Source: Spirochaetota bacterium (lineage in GTDB: Bacteria > Spirochaetota > UBA4802 > UBA5550). Taken from it: DNA of 7,124 nt. This document shows positions 1-6,622 of the stretch, piece by piece (within the stretch, counting starts at the first letter, position 1; the number at the start of each line of letters is the position of its first letter). Position numbers and translations under genes: made by a program. The stretch lies in contig JAKJGD010000103.1 in the NCBI GenBank assembly GCA_022704585.1, positions 1 to 7,124 on the forward strand, written 5' to 3'. Under the pieces are notes generated by a model. That model saw nothing but the letters and a program-made list of their open reading frames with translations. It was not told the origin of the DNA and ran no database searches.

Positions 1-64
1 CTCGTTTTTCCTGTGGTTCATTGACTCGGGCCTTATGTATTTTATCCAGGTGGTCATGAAGTAG
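1..64 (+). CDS. secE: SecE, preprotein translocase subunit (3' end only)
   Basis: Reading the frame that ends at the TAG at 62-64 gives 20 residues, SFFLWFIDSGLMYFIQVVMK, cut off on the left by the window edge. This is one hydrophobic stretch with an embedded Asp and a short basic end, as in the C-terminal transmembrane helix of SecE, where an aromatic/Leu-rich run is followed by D and a hydrophobic tail. SecE clamps the two halves of SecY in the inner-membrane translocon. Identification rests on this short helix plus position: secE directly precedes nusG in most bacteria, and here only three bases separate its stop from the nusG ATG, which suggests translational coupling. The start, the promoter and any N-terminal extension lie outside the window. 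Confidence 0.85.
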   Translation, partial: SFFLWFIDSGLMYFIQVVMK

Positions 65-67
65 CGT

Positions 68-610
68 ATGGCAAAAGAGTGGTATGTCGTTCATACATAT
101 TCGGGGCACGAGAACAAGGTGAAGCTCACCCTGGAGAAAGAGGTTGAGAAACGCCTCCTCTCCGAAAAGGTTTTCCAGGTGAGGATACCGACCGTGGAAG
201 TCCCCGAAGTCAAGGACGGGAAAAAGAGGGTCCGGTCGAAAAAGTTTTTCCCGGGATACGTGCTCGTGGAGATGGAATTCGACGACGAGACATGGGGCCT
301 GGTCAAGAGCATAAACGGCGTGACTAATTTTGTCGGCGCGTACGGCTCAAGCAAGCCGAAGCCGCTCTCCCGCGAGGAAGTGAGCTCCCTGTTCGATCAG
401 ATGGGAGAGCAGAAGGCGAAAGAAAAGATTTCCACGGTGGTGGATTTTTCCGTGGGCGAGCATGTCAAGGTCATAGACGGGCCGTTTAACAACTTCACCG
501 GCGTGGTGGAGGAGGTCCATCCGGAAAAGGGCAGGCTCAGGGTGAAGGTGGAGATTTTCGGCCGCGGAACGCCGGTCGAGCTCGATTTCCTTCAGGTGGG
601 CAAAATATAG
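68..610 (+). CDS. nusG: NusG, transcription elongation/termination factor
   Basis: The 180-residue product is the usual NusG length (E. coli 181). The NGN domain fills about residues 3-110: it opens with KEWYVVHTYSG and contains the signature KFFPGYVLVEM at 59-69, part of the surface that contacts the RNA polymerase clamp. After a charged linker the KOW domain covers about 126-180, with VKVIDGPFNNFTGVVEEV at 133-150 and the conserved end IFGRGTPVELDFLQV. NusG binds elongating polymerase, reduces pausing, and links it to Rho or to ribosomal protein S10. There is no domain II insertion of the kind known in some lineages. The start at 68 is favoured because it lies three bases after the secE stop and gives the standard N terminus; the only Shine-Dalgarno candidate is a weak GAAG at 58-61, so initiation probably depends on secE translation. 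Confidence 0.98.
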   Translation: MAKEWYVVHTYSGHENKVKLTLEKEVEKRLLSEKVFQVRIPTVEVPEVKDGKKRVRSKKFFPGYVLVEMEFDDETWGLVKSINGVTNFVGAYGSSKPKPLSREEVSSLFDQMGEQKAKEKISTVVDFSVGEHVKVIDGPFNNFTGVVEEVHPEKGRLRVKVEIFGRGTPVELDFLQVGKI

Positions 611-663
611 CAATTTTTTTTTGAAGAGATTCATTTTTCTTCTTTATACAATAGAGGGTTTAT

Positions 664-1101
664 ATGGCACCAAAGAAAGGGAAAGTCGTCGTAACAGAGA
701 TCAAGTTGCAGATACCGGGCGGCCAGGCGAATCCCGCGCCCCCCGTCGGTCCTGCCCTGGGACAGCACGGGCTGAATATCATGGATTTCTGCAAGTCCTT
801 TAACGAGCGTACGAAGGACCAGATGGGAACAATTCTGCCGGTCGTCATCACCGTGTACAGCGACCGGACCTATACATTTATCATCAAGACCCCGCCCGCG
901 GCGGTGCTGATCAAGAAGGCGCTGAAGATTGAGAAGGGCTCGTCAGAGCCGAACAAGACGAAGGCTGGCAGGATCACCCGGGCCCAGCTGGAAGAGATAG
1001 CCACGGTGAAGATGCCCGACATAAATGCCAACGACCTGAACGCCGCGGTGAAGATCATCGCCGGCACTGCGCGGTCAATGGGCGTGGATGTCGAGGACTA
1101 A
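664..1101 (+). CDS. rplK: 50S ribosomal protein L11
   Basis: The 145-residue product has the full L11 layout (E. coli 142). The N-terminal domain, about 1-72, holds the Pro-rich segment [20 protein letters not shown] at 23-42, the part of L11 involved in thiostrepton and GTPase-centre function. The C-terminal domain, about 76-145, binds the 23S rRNA GTPase-associated region and ends with the conserved GTARSMGV at 134-141. L11 forms the base of the L7/L12 stalk and acts in elongation-factor turnover and stringent-response sensing. The N-terminal APKK resembles the Lys-rich end that PrmA methylates in E. coli. AGAGGG at 653-658 lies five bases before the ATG and supports this start. The 53-base gap from nusG is T-rich and holds no clear promoter. 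Confidence 0.98.
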   Translation: MAPKKGKVVVTEIKLQIPGGQANPAPPVGPALGQHGLNIMDFCKSFNERTKDQMGTILPVVITVYSDRTYTFIIKTPPAAVLIKKALKIEKGSSEPNKTKAGRITRAQLEEIATVKMPDINANDLNAAVKIIAGTARSMGVDVED

Positions 1102-1139
1102 CGGCGAGTGCCGGAGTAACTAGTTGAGGTAGAGAGGAC

Positions 1140-1823
1140 ATGAACAGAGGGAAGAAAATCGTAGCAGCTCGGAGCAGGGTCGACCGTAACAAGCTCTATA
1201 ACATAGACGAAGCGGTCACCCTGATGAAGGAATGCAAGTACAGCAAGTTCGACGAAACGGTGGACATACAGGTCAAGATCGTGCACAAGAGCTTCCAGAA
1301 TATCCGCGGGACCGCGAGCCTCCCTGCCGGCACCGGCAAGGAGAAAAAGGTCCTCGTTATCTGCAAGGGAGACAAGCAGAAGGAAGCCCAGGACGCCGGC
1401 GCCGACTACGTGGGCGCCGAGGACATGGTCGAAAAGGTGAAGGGCGGCTGGATCGATTTTGACGCGGTCGTCGCAACACCGGACATGATGAAGGACGTCG
1501 GAAAGCTTGGGCCGGTCCTGGGTAAGAAAGGGCTCATGCCGAAGCCGAAGTCCGGGACGGTCACCGATGACGTGAAGGGCATCATCAAAGAACTGAAGGG
1601 AGGCCGGGTAGAGTACAAGGCCGACAAGACGGGCGTCATTCACATGGGGATCGGCAAGCTGTCCTTCGCCGACGACGCGATCATCAGCAACGTGAAGACG
1701 TTTTTCAACCAGATCATGAAGGACAAGCCCTCGGACGCTAAGGGCAATTACATAAAGACGGTGTTCATCAGTTCCTCGATGGGACCCGGGATCAAAATCA
1801 ATCACAAGGGGATCGAAAAATAA
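1140..1823 (+). CDS. rplA: 50S ribosomal protein L1
   Basis: The 227-residue product (E. coli 234) shows the L1 pattern: basic N terminus, VDIQV at 41-45, QNIRGTASLPAGTGK at 53-67, then the inserted second domain with the conserved VGKLGPVLGKKGLMPKPKSGTV, and a C-terminal return to domain I with AKGNYIKTVFISSSMGPG. L1 binds the mobile 23S rRNA stalk near the E site and, in other bacteria, represses its own L11-L1 mRNA. Relative to E. coli L1 as I recall it, the loop between VDI and QNIRG (residues 44-52) is three residues shorter and lacks the usual PRKSD-like sequence; the reading frame is intact. Two Shine-Dalgarno candidates precede the ATG: GAGGT at 1126-1130 (nine bases away) and GAGG at 1134-1137 (two bases away, probably too close). 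The gene ends in TAATG, shared with rplJ. Confidence 0.98.
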   Translation: MNRGKKIVAARSRVDRNKLYNIDEAVTLMKECKYSKFDETVDIQVKIVHKSFQNIRGTASLPAGTGKEKKVLVICKGDKQKEAQDAGADYVGAEDMVEKVKGGWIDFDAVVATPDMMKDVGKLGPVLGKKGLMPKPKSGTVTDDVKGIIKELKGGRVEYKADKTGVIHMGIGKLSFADDAIISNVKTFFNQIMKDKPSDAKGNYIKTVFISSSMGPGIKINHKGIEK

Positions 1824-2344
1824 TGGTTAAGCAATATAAAGTGGACGAGGTCGCGAACCTGGTGGAGCGGCTGAAAGCGCGGAGCAACATGATCCTGACG
1901 AATTATTCCGGGATCCAGGTCAAGGACCTGAGCAAGCTCCGCAAAACGCTCCGGAGCAAGAACGCCGAATACCGGGTGGTCAAGAACACCCTGTTCAAGC
2001 GCGCGCTGAAAGAGGTAGGGATCGCCGGCCTTGACGATTACCTGAAAGGACCGGTCGCGGTCGCGTTCGTGAACGAGGAGTTCGGCGATGTCGCGAAGGC
2101 GCTCAAGGATTTCTCCAAGGACGTGGAAAAGTTCACCTTTTCCGCCGGCTACATGGGCACCGTGGTCTATAACCAGGAGCAGGTCAGGCGGATCGCCGAT
2201 CTGCCGTCGAAGGAAGTTCTCCTGTCGCAGATCATGTCCCTGATTAACGGTCCGGCGCGCGGTATCGCGGTCGGAACCAATCAGATCATGGCTTCGCTCG
2301 CCCGCGGCATCAAGGCGGTTGCCGAGGCGCGGAACCAGCAGTAA
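1823..2344 (+). CDS. rplJ: 50S ribosomal protein L10
   Basis: The 173-residue product matches L10 in length and order of motifs: NYSGIQVKDLSKLRKTLR at 27-44, the rRNA-binding RVVKNTLFKRAL at 51-62, LKGPVAVAF at 74-82, and LPSKEVLLSQIMSLINGPA at 127-145 leading into the long C-terminal helix (to about 173) that carries the L7/L12 dimers. L10 anchors the ribosomal stalk to 23S rRNA beside L11. Its ATG uses the last base of the rplA stop (TAATG), and AAGGGGA at 1806-1812 lies ten bases upstream inside rplA, so translation is probably coupled to L1. In E. coli a long leader between rplA and rplJ binds L10-L12 for feedback control; no room for such a leader exists here. Confidence 0.97.
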   Translation: MVKQYKVDEVANLVERLKARSNMILTNYSGIQVKDLSKLRKTLRSKNAEYRVVKNTLFKRALKEVGIAGLDDYLKGPVAVAFVNEEFGDVAKALKDFSKDVEKFTFSAGYMGTVVYNQEQVRRIADLPSKEVLLSQIMSLINGPARGIAVGTNQIMASLARGIKAVAEARNQQ

Positions 2345-2357
2345 CAAAAGGAAGCAC

Positions 2358-2389
2358 CGCGATCCCACTTCGATGAGGTGGCAGTCGCG
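2358..2389 (+). promoter_or_regulatory. Long imperfect RNA hairpin after rplJ
   Basis: An outer arm of six pairs (2358-2363 with 2384-2389, including one G-U) encloses a small internal loop (2364 opposite 2382-2383) and an inner arm of seven pairs (2365-2371 with 2375-2381, one G-U) closed by a three-base loop at 2372-2374. It begins 13 bases after the rplJ stop. What follows (ATCTTTATAAA) is A/T-rich but is not a clean T tract, so I read it as an attenuator, an mRNA stability or processing element, or an L10-L12 target, rather than an efficient terminator. Folding was done by eye. Confidence 0.5.
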
Positions 2390-2424
2390 ATCTTTATAAA
2401 TCAAGAAAAGGTTTCTGTTTCCAG

Positions 2425-2451
2425 ATTATATATAGTATATATGGATACAAT
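2425..2451 (+). promoter_or_regulatory. AT-rich palindrome and possible rplL promoter
   Basis: This AT-rich island in GC-rich surroundings holds a 15-base palindrome (2428-2442; seven pairs around G2435) and two hexamers that match the sigma-70 -10 consensus in five of six positions: TATAGT at 2431-2436 and TACAAT at 2446-2451. No convincing -35 lies at normal spacing; the best TTGACA-like match, TTTCCA at 2418-2423, is 22 bases from TACAAT. A start near 2458 would give rplL a leader of about 78 bases containing the hairpin at 2471-2496 and the strong ribosome binding site. An extra rplL promoter would fit the need for several L7/L12 copies per ribosome, but that is inference. Confidence 0.3.
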
Positions 2452-2470
2452 GCCTTTATAGGTTTTTGCG

Positions 2471-2496
2471 ATGCCCGGGGAGCCCGGTGGACGCAT
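2471..2496 (+). promoter_or_regulatory. GC-rich hairpin in the rplL leader
   Basis: CCGGG at 2475-2479 pairs with CCCGG at 2483-2487 around a GAG loop, and ATGC at 2471-2474 pairs with GCAT at 2493-2496, leaving a five-base bulge at 2488-2492. The structure ends 25 bases before the rplL Shine-Dalgarno and has no T tract, so it is not a terminator. It may protect or structure the rplL leader. Found by eye; the outer arm is the less certain part. Confidence 0.35.
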
Positions 2497-2521
2497 TAAC
2501 TTGAAGAAATTCACTAAGTAT

Positions 2522-2528
2522 AAAGGAG
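2522..2528 (+). promoter_or_regulatory. Strong ribosome binding site for rplL
   Basis: AAAGGAG sits seven bases before the rplL ATG at 2536. It is the best Shine-Dalgarno match in the window, which fits the family's known need for L7/L12 at higher stoichiometry than other ribosomal proteins. Confidence 0.85.
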
Positions 2529-2535
2529 TTTTACA

Positions 2536-2907
2536 ATGGCTAATGTACAAGAATTACTCGATGCGATAGGCAGTTTGACCCTGATCGAAGCGGCCGAACT
2601 GGTTAAAGCGATGGAAGACAAGTTTGGTATCTCAGCCGCGGCGCCGGTTGCCGTAGCAGCGGCTGCACCGGCTGCGGCCGAAGCGGCAGACGAAAAAACC
2701 GAATTTGACGTCATTCTCACCGGTTTCGGTGACAACAAGGTCGCCGTCATCAAGGAAGTCAGGACCATCACCGGTCTCGGACTGAAAGAAGCGAAAGAGC
2801 TCGTCGAAGCGGGCGGCAAGGCGGTTAAGGAAAAAGTTTCCAAGGATGAAGCGGAGAAGATCAAGCAGCAGCTCGCAGCTGCCGGCGCAACGGTTGATGT
2901 TAAATAA
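2536..2907 (+). CDS. rplL: 50S ribosomal protein L7/L12
   Basis: The 123-residue product has the three-part L7/L12 structure. Residues 1-31 form the dimerising helical N-terminal domain ([20 protein letters not shown]) that docks on the L10 C-terminal helix. Residues 33-52 are an Ala/Pro-rich flexible hinge. Residues 54-123 form the C-terminal domain, with KTEFDVIL and the conserved [17 protein letters not shown] that recruits EF-Tu, EF-G, IF2 and RF3. The protein is multicopy on the ribosome stalk. By eye its codons look slightly more A/T-ending (TTA, GTT, GTA, GAA) than in neighbouring rpoB, as expected for a gene under strong translational selection, but this was not counted. It is flanked by the two longest gaps in the window. 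Confidence 0.98.
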   Translation: MANVQELLDAIGSLTLIEAAELVKAMEDKFGISAAAPVAVAAAAPAAAEAADEKTEFDVILTGFGDNKVAVIKEVRTITGLGLKEAKELVEAGGKAVKEKVSKDEAEKIKQQLAAAGATVDVK

Positions 2908-2950
2908 TCCGGCGGGTGATTATCAGTTTTTTCCAGGATAAGCGGACATC

Positions 2951-2979
2951 AGGTTTGGCTGGCTACAGCCAAACCTTTT
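2951..2979 (+). terminator. Attenuator-like hairpin between rplL and rpoB
   Basis: A perfect ten-pair stem, AGGTTTGGCT at 2951-2960 with AGCCAAACCT at 2967-2976, closes a six-base loop (GGCTAC) and is followed by T2977-T2979, after which the tract breaks to GGCGTTCTTTC. The short, interrupted T run suggests partial termination or an mRNA processing or stability site rather than a full stop. In E. coli the rplL-rpoB gap carries a partial terminator and an RNase III site that set polymerase synthesis below that of ribosomal proteins; the same role here is inference. The 3' arm also takes part in the alternative pairing described at 2970-3010. Confidence 0.7.
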
Positions 2980-3010
2980 GGCGTTCTTTCAACAAATCAG
3001 CGAAGGTTTG
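2970..3010 (+). promoter_or_regulatory. Alternative pairing over the rpoB ribosome binding site
   Basis: CAAACCTT at 2970-2977 is exactly complementary to AAGGTTTG at 3003-3010 (eight pairs). The latter includes the likely rpoB Shine-Dalgarno, GAAGG at 3002-3006. The same CAAACCT bases form the 3' arm of the ten-pair hairpin at 2951-2976, so the two structures exclude each other: the upstream hairpin leaves the ribosome binding site free, while its loss would let the site be covered. This follows directly from base complementarity; any regulatory use is inference. Confidence 0.4.
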
Positions 3011-3017
3011 AACATCC

Positions 3018-6000
3018 ATGCAAGATTCAAAAAAAGTCTTCAATTTTGGCAAGATAAAGACAGGCCTGGAGCTTCCCAACCTCATCGAGATCCAGCTGAA
3101 GTCATATGACTGGTTTCTTCAGCCGGGCGCGGTGAAAAAGAAGCCGCACGGCCTCCAGGCCGTATTCGAGGAGATCTTTCCCATCGAGAGTCCCCATGAG
3201 GACGTGGTTCTCGAATACATCGATTACGAGATCGGCTTGCCGAAATATTCAGAGCTTGAATCAAAGGAGCGCGACGTCACGTATGCCGCCCCCCTGAAGG
3301 CGACCATCCGGCTTATCCGGAAAGACAGCATGGAAGTCCGCGAGCAGTCCGTGTACATGGGCGACATTCCGCTCATGACCCCGCGGGGAACCTTCATTAT
3401 CAACGGCGCCGAGCGCGTCGTCGTAAACCAGCTGCACCGGTCCCCGGGCATTTTCTTTTTTTACGAGGAGGCCGAGCGCACCTATAACTACCGGGTCATC
3501 CCGGACCGCGGTTCGTGGCTCGAGTTCGAGATGGACCCCAAGGGCTACATCATCGCGCGCATCGACCGGAAAAAGAAGTTCCCGGTCAGCCTCCTGATCA
3601 AGGCCCTCGGCTACGAGACCGATGAGGAGCTGGTCAAGCTCTTTTATAGCACGAAGGTCGTCCGCCTGAAAAGCGAGGAGGACTACGAGTTCCTGAACGG
3701 CAAGCGGGTCGCCCGCGACGTGGCCAACAAGCAGTCCGGCGAAGTCATCATGGAGGTCGGCGAGCGGATTACCCTGGACATGATCGACCGCATCAAGGAG
3801 GAAAAGATCCACGATGTCGAGATCATCGAGTTCCCCAACAACAAGGAAGACTCGTTCCTGAGCACTACCCTCGAGGTGGAGAAGGAGTTCATCAACAAGC
3901 ACGTCAAGTCACCCGCGCTGGCCGAGCACAAAAAGTCGGAGCTGGCGCTGTTGACAATCCACGCGATCATGTGGCAGAGCGAGCCGACCAACCTGGAAAA
4001 CGCACAGGAGCACTTTAACCGGCTGTTCTTCGACCCCAAGTCCTACAGCCTGGGCGCCGTCGGACGCTACAAGATTTCGAACAAGTTCGGCATGGACGAC
4101 TACGAGACACAGACGCTGAAGCCGGAAGACATCATCTATTCATTGAAATATTTCCTCTACCTGATCGCCGAGGCGGAAGGGTACGAGATCCCCGAAAAGG
4201 ACCCGAAACTCAAGAAAAACAGGTTCATCCCCACGGTCGTGGACGACATCGACCACCTGGGCAACCGCCGCGTCCGCTCCGTCGGCGAGCTGATCATGAA
4301 CCAGATCAAGGTCGGCTTCCAGCGCATGGAGCGCGTCATCAAGGAGCGGATGACCATCCAGGACCTCGACGTAATCACGCCGCAGGCTCTCATCAGCATC
4401 AAGCCGATCACGGCGGTCATTAACGAGTTCTTCGGGTCAAGCCAGCTCTCGCAGTTCATGGACCAGACCAACCCCCTGGCCGAGCTGACGCACAAGAGGC
4501 GGCTGAACGCACTGGGACCGGGCGGCCTCTCCCGCGAGCGGGCCGGCTTCGAGGTCCGGGACGTGCACCCCTCCCACTACGGACGGATGTGCCCGATCGA
4601 GACGCCTGAGGGACCGAACATCGGCCTCATCGTATCGCTCAGCACATATGCGTGCATCAACGATTACGGCTTCCTTGAAACGCCGTACCGGTATGTGGAC
4701 AACGGCAAGCTGACCGACCAGGTCGAGTACCTTACCGCGGACCGCGAGGACCTCTATTTCATCGCGCAGGCAAACCAGGAGCTCGACGACAAGGGGCATT
4801 TTGCCAAGGGCATGATCCCCTGCCGGCACCGCGGCAACTTCCCGTACATGCGGCCAAAGGAGATCCAGTACATGGACGTGTGTCCTAGCCAGATTTTCTC
4901 GGTCTCGACGTGCCTGATCCCCTTCCTGGAGCATGACGACGCGAACCGGGCCCTGATGGGATCCAACATGCAGCGCCAGGCGGTGCCGCTCATGATCGAG
5001 GAAGCGCCCTACGTCGGTACCGGCATGGAGCCGAAGGCCGCCTACGATTCCGGCGTCCTGGTGACCGCGGCGCGTCCGGGCGATGTGCAATTCGTGGATG
5101 CGAGCGTGGTCAAAATAAAGACTAGCTCGGGCGAAGTCGACGAGTACCAGCTCATGAAATTCAAGCGGACCAACCAGGGGACCTGCTTCAACCAGCGCCC
5201 CGTGGTGCACAAGGGCCAGAAGATAAAGAGGGGCGACGTGCTGGCCGACGGGCCGGCCACCGATAACGGACGGCTGGCGCTGGGCAAGAACATCCTGGTC
5301 GCCTTCATGCCCTGGATGGGTTACAACTTCGAGGACGCCATACTCATCTCCGAGCGCCTCGTCGAGGAAGACATTTACACATCGATACATATAGAGCAGT
5401 TCGAGGTAGAGGCGCGCGAAACCAAACTCGGCCGCGAGGTCATAACCCGGGACATCCCGAACCTGTCGGAAAAGGCGTTCCGCGACCTTGACCAGGACGG
5501 CATCGTGCGGCGCGGGGCCTATGTCCAGCCGGATGACATCCTGGTCGGCAAGGTCACACCCAAGGGGGAGCAGGACCTCACGCCCGAATACAAGCTGCTT
5601 CATTCGATCTTCGGTGAAAAGGCACGCGAGGTGCGCGACACTTCCCTCCGGGTCCCGAACGGGGTCGAGGGCATCATCGTCGACGTGAAGCGGTTCTCTC
5701 GCGAGCAGGGCGACGAGCTGGCGCCCGGCGTCGAGGAGCTGGTCAAGGTCTACATCGCCGACAAGAGGAAGATATCCGTGGGCGACAAGATGGCGGGCCG
5801 GCACGGGAACAAGGGCGTCATATCCAAGATCGTGCCCAGCTACGACATGCCGTACCTGCCCGACGGCACGCCGATGGACATCGTTCTCAACCCGCTCTCC
5901 GTCCCGTCCCGGATGAATCTGGGGCAGCTCCTTGAAACGGAGCTCGGCTGGGCAGGAGCGAAGCTGAACAAACTCTTCGAGACGCCCATTTTCGATGGCG

Positions 6001-6548
6001 CGAAAGAGAGCGACATCCGTCAGCTCCTCAAGGAAGCGGGGCTCCCCGAGTCGTCCAAGTCGATTCTCTTTGACGGACGGTCCGGCATACCTTTCGAGCA
6101 GGAGGTCATGGTCGGCGAGATTTACATGATGAAGCTTGCCCACATGGTCGACGACAAGATCCACGCGCGGTCGACGGGCCCGTATTCGCTCGTCACGCAG
6201 CAGCCGCTGGGCGGTAAGGCGCAGTTCGGCGGGCAGCGGCTGGGCGAGATGGAGGTCTGGGCGCTCGAGGCGTACGGCGCGGCCTATACCCTGCAGGAGC
6301 TCCTGACCGTAAAGTCGGACGACATGCTCGGCCGGGCCCGCATCTATGAGGCGATCGTGAAGGGGATCAACACGGCAGCCCCGGGCATCCCGGAATCGTT
6401 CAATGTTCTTATCCAGGAGCTCAGGGGTCTCGCCCTCGACGTTCGCATCTATGACGACGCAGGCAAGGAGATAAGCCTGTCCGAGTGGAGCGAGGGATAC
6501 GGCAAGCCCAAAAGAAGGATTAAGATCGATTCGCTGAAGAATATCTGA
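3018..6548 (+). CDS. rpoB: DNA-directed RNA polymerase subunit beta
   Basis: The 1176-residue product is a complete beta subunit, shorter than E. coli (1342) because the two large E. coli-type insertions are absent. In order: the N-terminal protrusion and lobe ([21 protein letters not shown] about 125-144); the rifampicin pocket and fork loop (about 472-505); [14 protein letters not shown] at 525-538; [11 protein letters not shown] with E772/D773 (E. coli E813/D814); [12 protein letters not shown] with K924 and K932 (E. coli K1065/K1073) near the active centre; [11 protein letters not shown] with H1049 (E. coli H1237); and the C-terminal clamp segment ending at 1176. The subunit forms one pincer of the core enzyme with beta-prime. 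N497 replaces E. coli Ser531, predicting rifampicin resistance. The ATG at 3018 gives the usual N terminus ([21 protein letters not shown]); GAAGG at 3002-3006 lies 11 bases upstream. rpoC follows after 83 bases. Confidence 0.99.
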   Translation: MQDSKKVFNFGKIKTGLELPNLIEIQLKSYDWFLQPGAVKKKPHGLQAVFEEIFPIESPHEDVVLEYIDYEIGLPKYSELESKERDVTYAAPLKATIRLIRKDSMEVREQSVYMGDIPLMTPRGTFIINGAERVVVNQLHRSPGIFFFYEEAERTYNYRVIPDRGSWLEFEMDPKGYIIARIDRKKKFPVSLLIKALGYETDEELVKLFYSTKVVRLKSEEDYEFLNGKRVARDVANKQSGEVIMEVGERITLDMIDRIKEEKIHDVEIIEFPNNKEDSFLSTTLEVEKEFINKHVKSPALAEHKKSELALLTIHAIMWQSEPTNLENAQEHFNRLFFDPKSYSLGAVGRYKISNKFGMDDYETQTLKPEDIIYSLKYFLYLIAEAEGYEIPEKDPKLKKNRFIPTVVDDIDHLGNRRVRSVGELIMNQIKVGFQRMERVIKERMTIQDLDVITPQALISIKPITAVINEFFGSSQLSQFMDQTNPLAELTHKRRLNALGPGGLSRERAGFEVRDVHPSHYGRMCPIETPEGPNIGLIVSLSTYACINDYGFLETPYRYVDNGKLTDQVEYLTADREDLYFIAQANQELDDKGHFAKGMIPCRHRGNFPYMRPKEIQYMDVCPSQIFSVSTCLIPFLEHDDANRALMGSNMQRQAVPLMIEEAPYVGTGMEPKAAYDSGVLVTAARPGDVQFVDASVVKIKTSSGEVDEYQLMKFKRTNQGTCFNQRPVVHKGQKIKRGDVLADGPATDNGRLALGKNILVAFMPWMGYNFEDAILISERLVEEDIYTSIHIEQFEVEARETKLGREVITRDIPNLSEKAFRDLDQDGIVRRGAYVQPDDILVGKVTPKGEQDLTPEYKLLHSIFGEKAREVRDTSLRVPNGVEGIIVDVKRFSREQGDELAPGVEELVKVYIADKRKISVGDKMAGRHGNKGVISKIVPSYDMPYLPDGTPMDIVLNPLSVPSRMNLGQLLETELGWAGAKLNKLFETPIFDGAKESDIRQLLKEAGLPESSKSILFDGRSGIPFEQEVMVGEIYMMKLAHMVDDKIHARSTGPYSLVTQQPLGGKAQFGGQRLGEMEVWALEAYGAAYTLQELLTVKSDDMLGRARIYEAIVKGINTAAPGIPESFNVLIQELRGLALDVRIYDDAGKEISLSEWSEGYGKPKRRIKIDSLKNI
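3433..3462 (+). other. Terminator-like hairpin and T tract inside rpoB
   Basis: TGC at 3433-3435 pairs with GCA at 3448-3450, and CCGG at 3437-3440 with CCGG at 3444-3447, with A3436 bulged and a three-base loop (TCC). The next 12 bases, 3451-3462, are T except for one C. This has the form of an intrinsic terminator on the coding strand, within codons for conserved residues around [10 protein letters not shown] (140-149). Coupled ribosomes would normally prevent it from folding. It may be only a by-product of the conserved protein sequence with two adjacent TTT Phe codons. Confidence 0.35.
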
Positions 6549-6552
6549 CCGC

Positions 6553-6575
6553 CTCCCGGGTCCCTTGAACGGGAG
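6553..6575 (+). promoter_or_regulatory. GC-rich hairpin after the rpoB stop
   Basis: CTCCCG at 6553-6558 pairs perfectly with CGGGAG at 6570-6575 around an 11-base loop, beginning five bases after the rpoB stop. A shorter alternative uses TCCC at 6561-6564 with GGGA at 6571-6574. No T tract follows directly, so this is more likely an mRNA 3'-end or stability element in the rpoB-rpoC spacer than a terminator. Confidence 0.45.
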
Positions 6576-6592
6576 CGCGATCCGTAATTAAT

Positions 6593-6620
6593 AATAGTTG
6601 GAAGCAACAAACTATTTTTT
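6593..6620 (+). terminator. Weak attenuator-like hairpin before rpoC
   Basis: AATAGTT at 6593-6599 pairs with AACTATT at 6610-6616 around a ten-base loop; the T run spans 6615-6620. The stem has only one G-C pair, so it would be a weak terminator at best. Its T tract directly abuts the rpoC Shine-Dalgarno (GAGGA at 6621-6625), so the fold could also affect ribosome access. An overlapping promoter-like pair (TTGAAC at 6565-6570, AATAAT at 6590-6595, spacing 19) is possible but poor. Confidence 0.35.
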
Positions 6621-6622
6621 GA

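Noticed and set aside
621..652. Promoter-like pair before rplK: TTGAAG at 621-626 with TATACA/TACAAT at 645-652
   Set aside because: E. coli has an rplK promoter after nusG, so it was considered. Spacing is 18 or 20, and a start seven or so bases after the -10 would fall inside or after the Shine-Dalgarno (653-658), removing it from the mRNA.
1102..1113. Small hairpin CGGC-GAGT-GCCG after rplK, as a possible L1 autoregulatory site
   Set aside because: Four pairs with a four-base loop is easily found by chance in GC-rich DNA, and it lacks the asymmetric loop expected of an L1-binding mRNA site.
1098..1805. 235-residue minus-strand open frame opposite rplA, and similar frames opposite rplJ (1802-2404) and rpoB (3261-3902)
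   Set aside because: They are antisense shadows of strongly supported ribosomal protein and polymerase genes, made long by GC-biased third positions. None has a family-like sequence.
2358..2392. Direct repeat CGCGATC at 2358-2364 and 2386-2392
   Set aside because: A seven-base repeat over this distance is expected by chance and overlaps the hairpin arms, whose self-complementary CGCG explains it.
2881..2932. GCCGG (2881-2885) with CCGGC (2909-2913) followed by a T6 run (2927-2932) as an rplL terminator
   Set aside because: The stem is only five pairs with a 23-base loop, and the T run begins 13 bases after it. The ten-pair hairpin downstream is far better.
4437..6164. 575-residue open frame on the minus strand across rpoB
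   Set aside because: It lies wholly opposite rpoB and its composition (many His, Asp, Val, Leu, Arg) is that of an antisense shadow of a GC-rich gene. It shows no recognisable domain.
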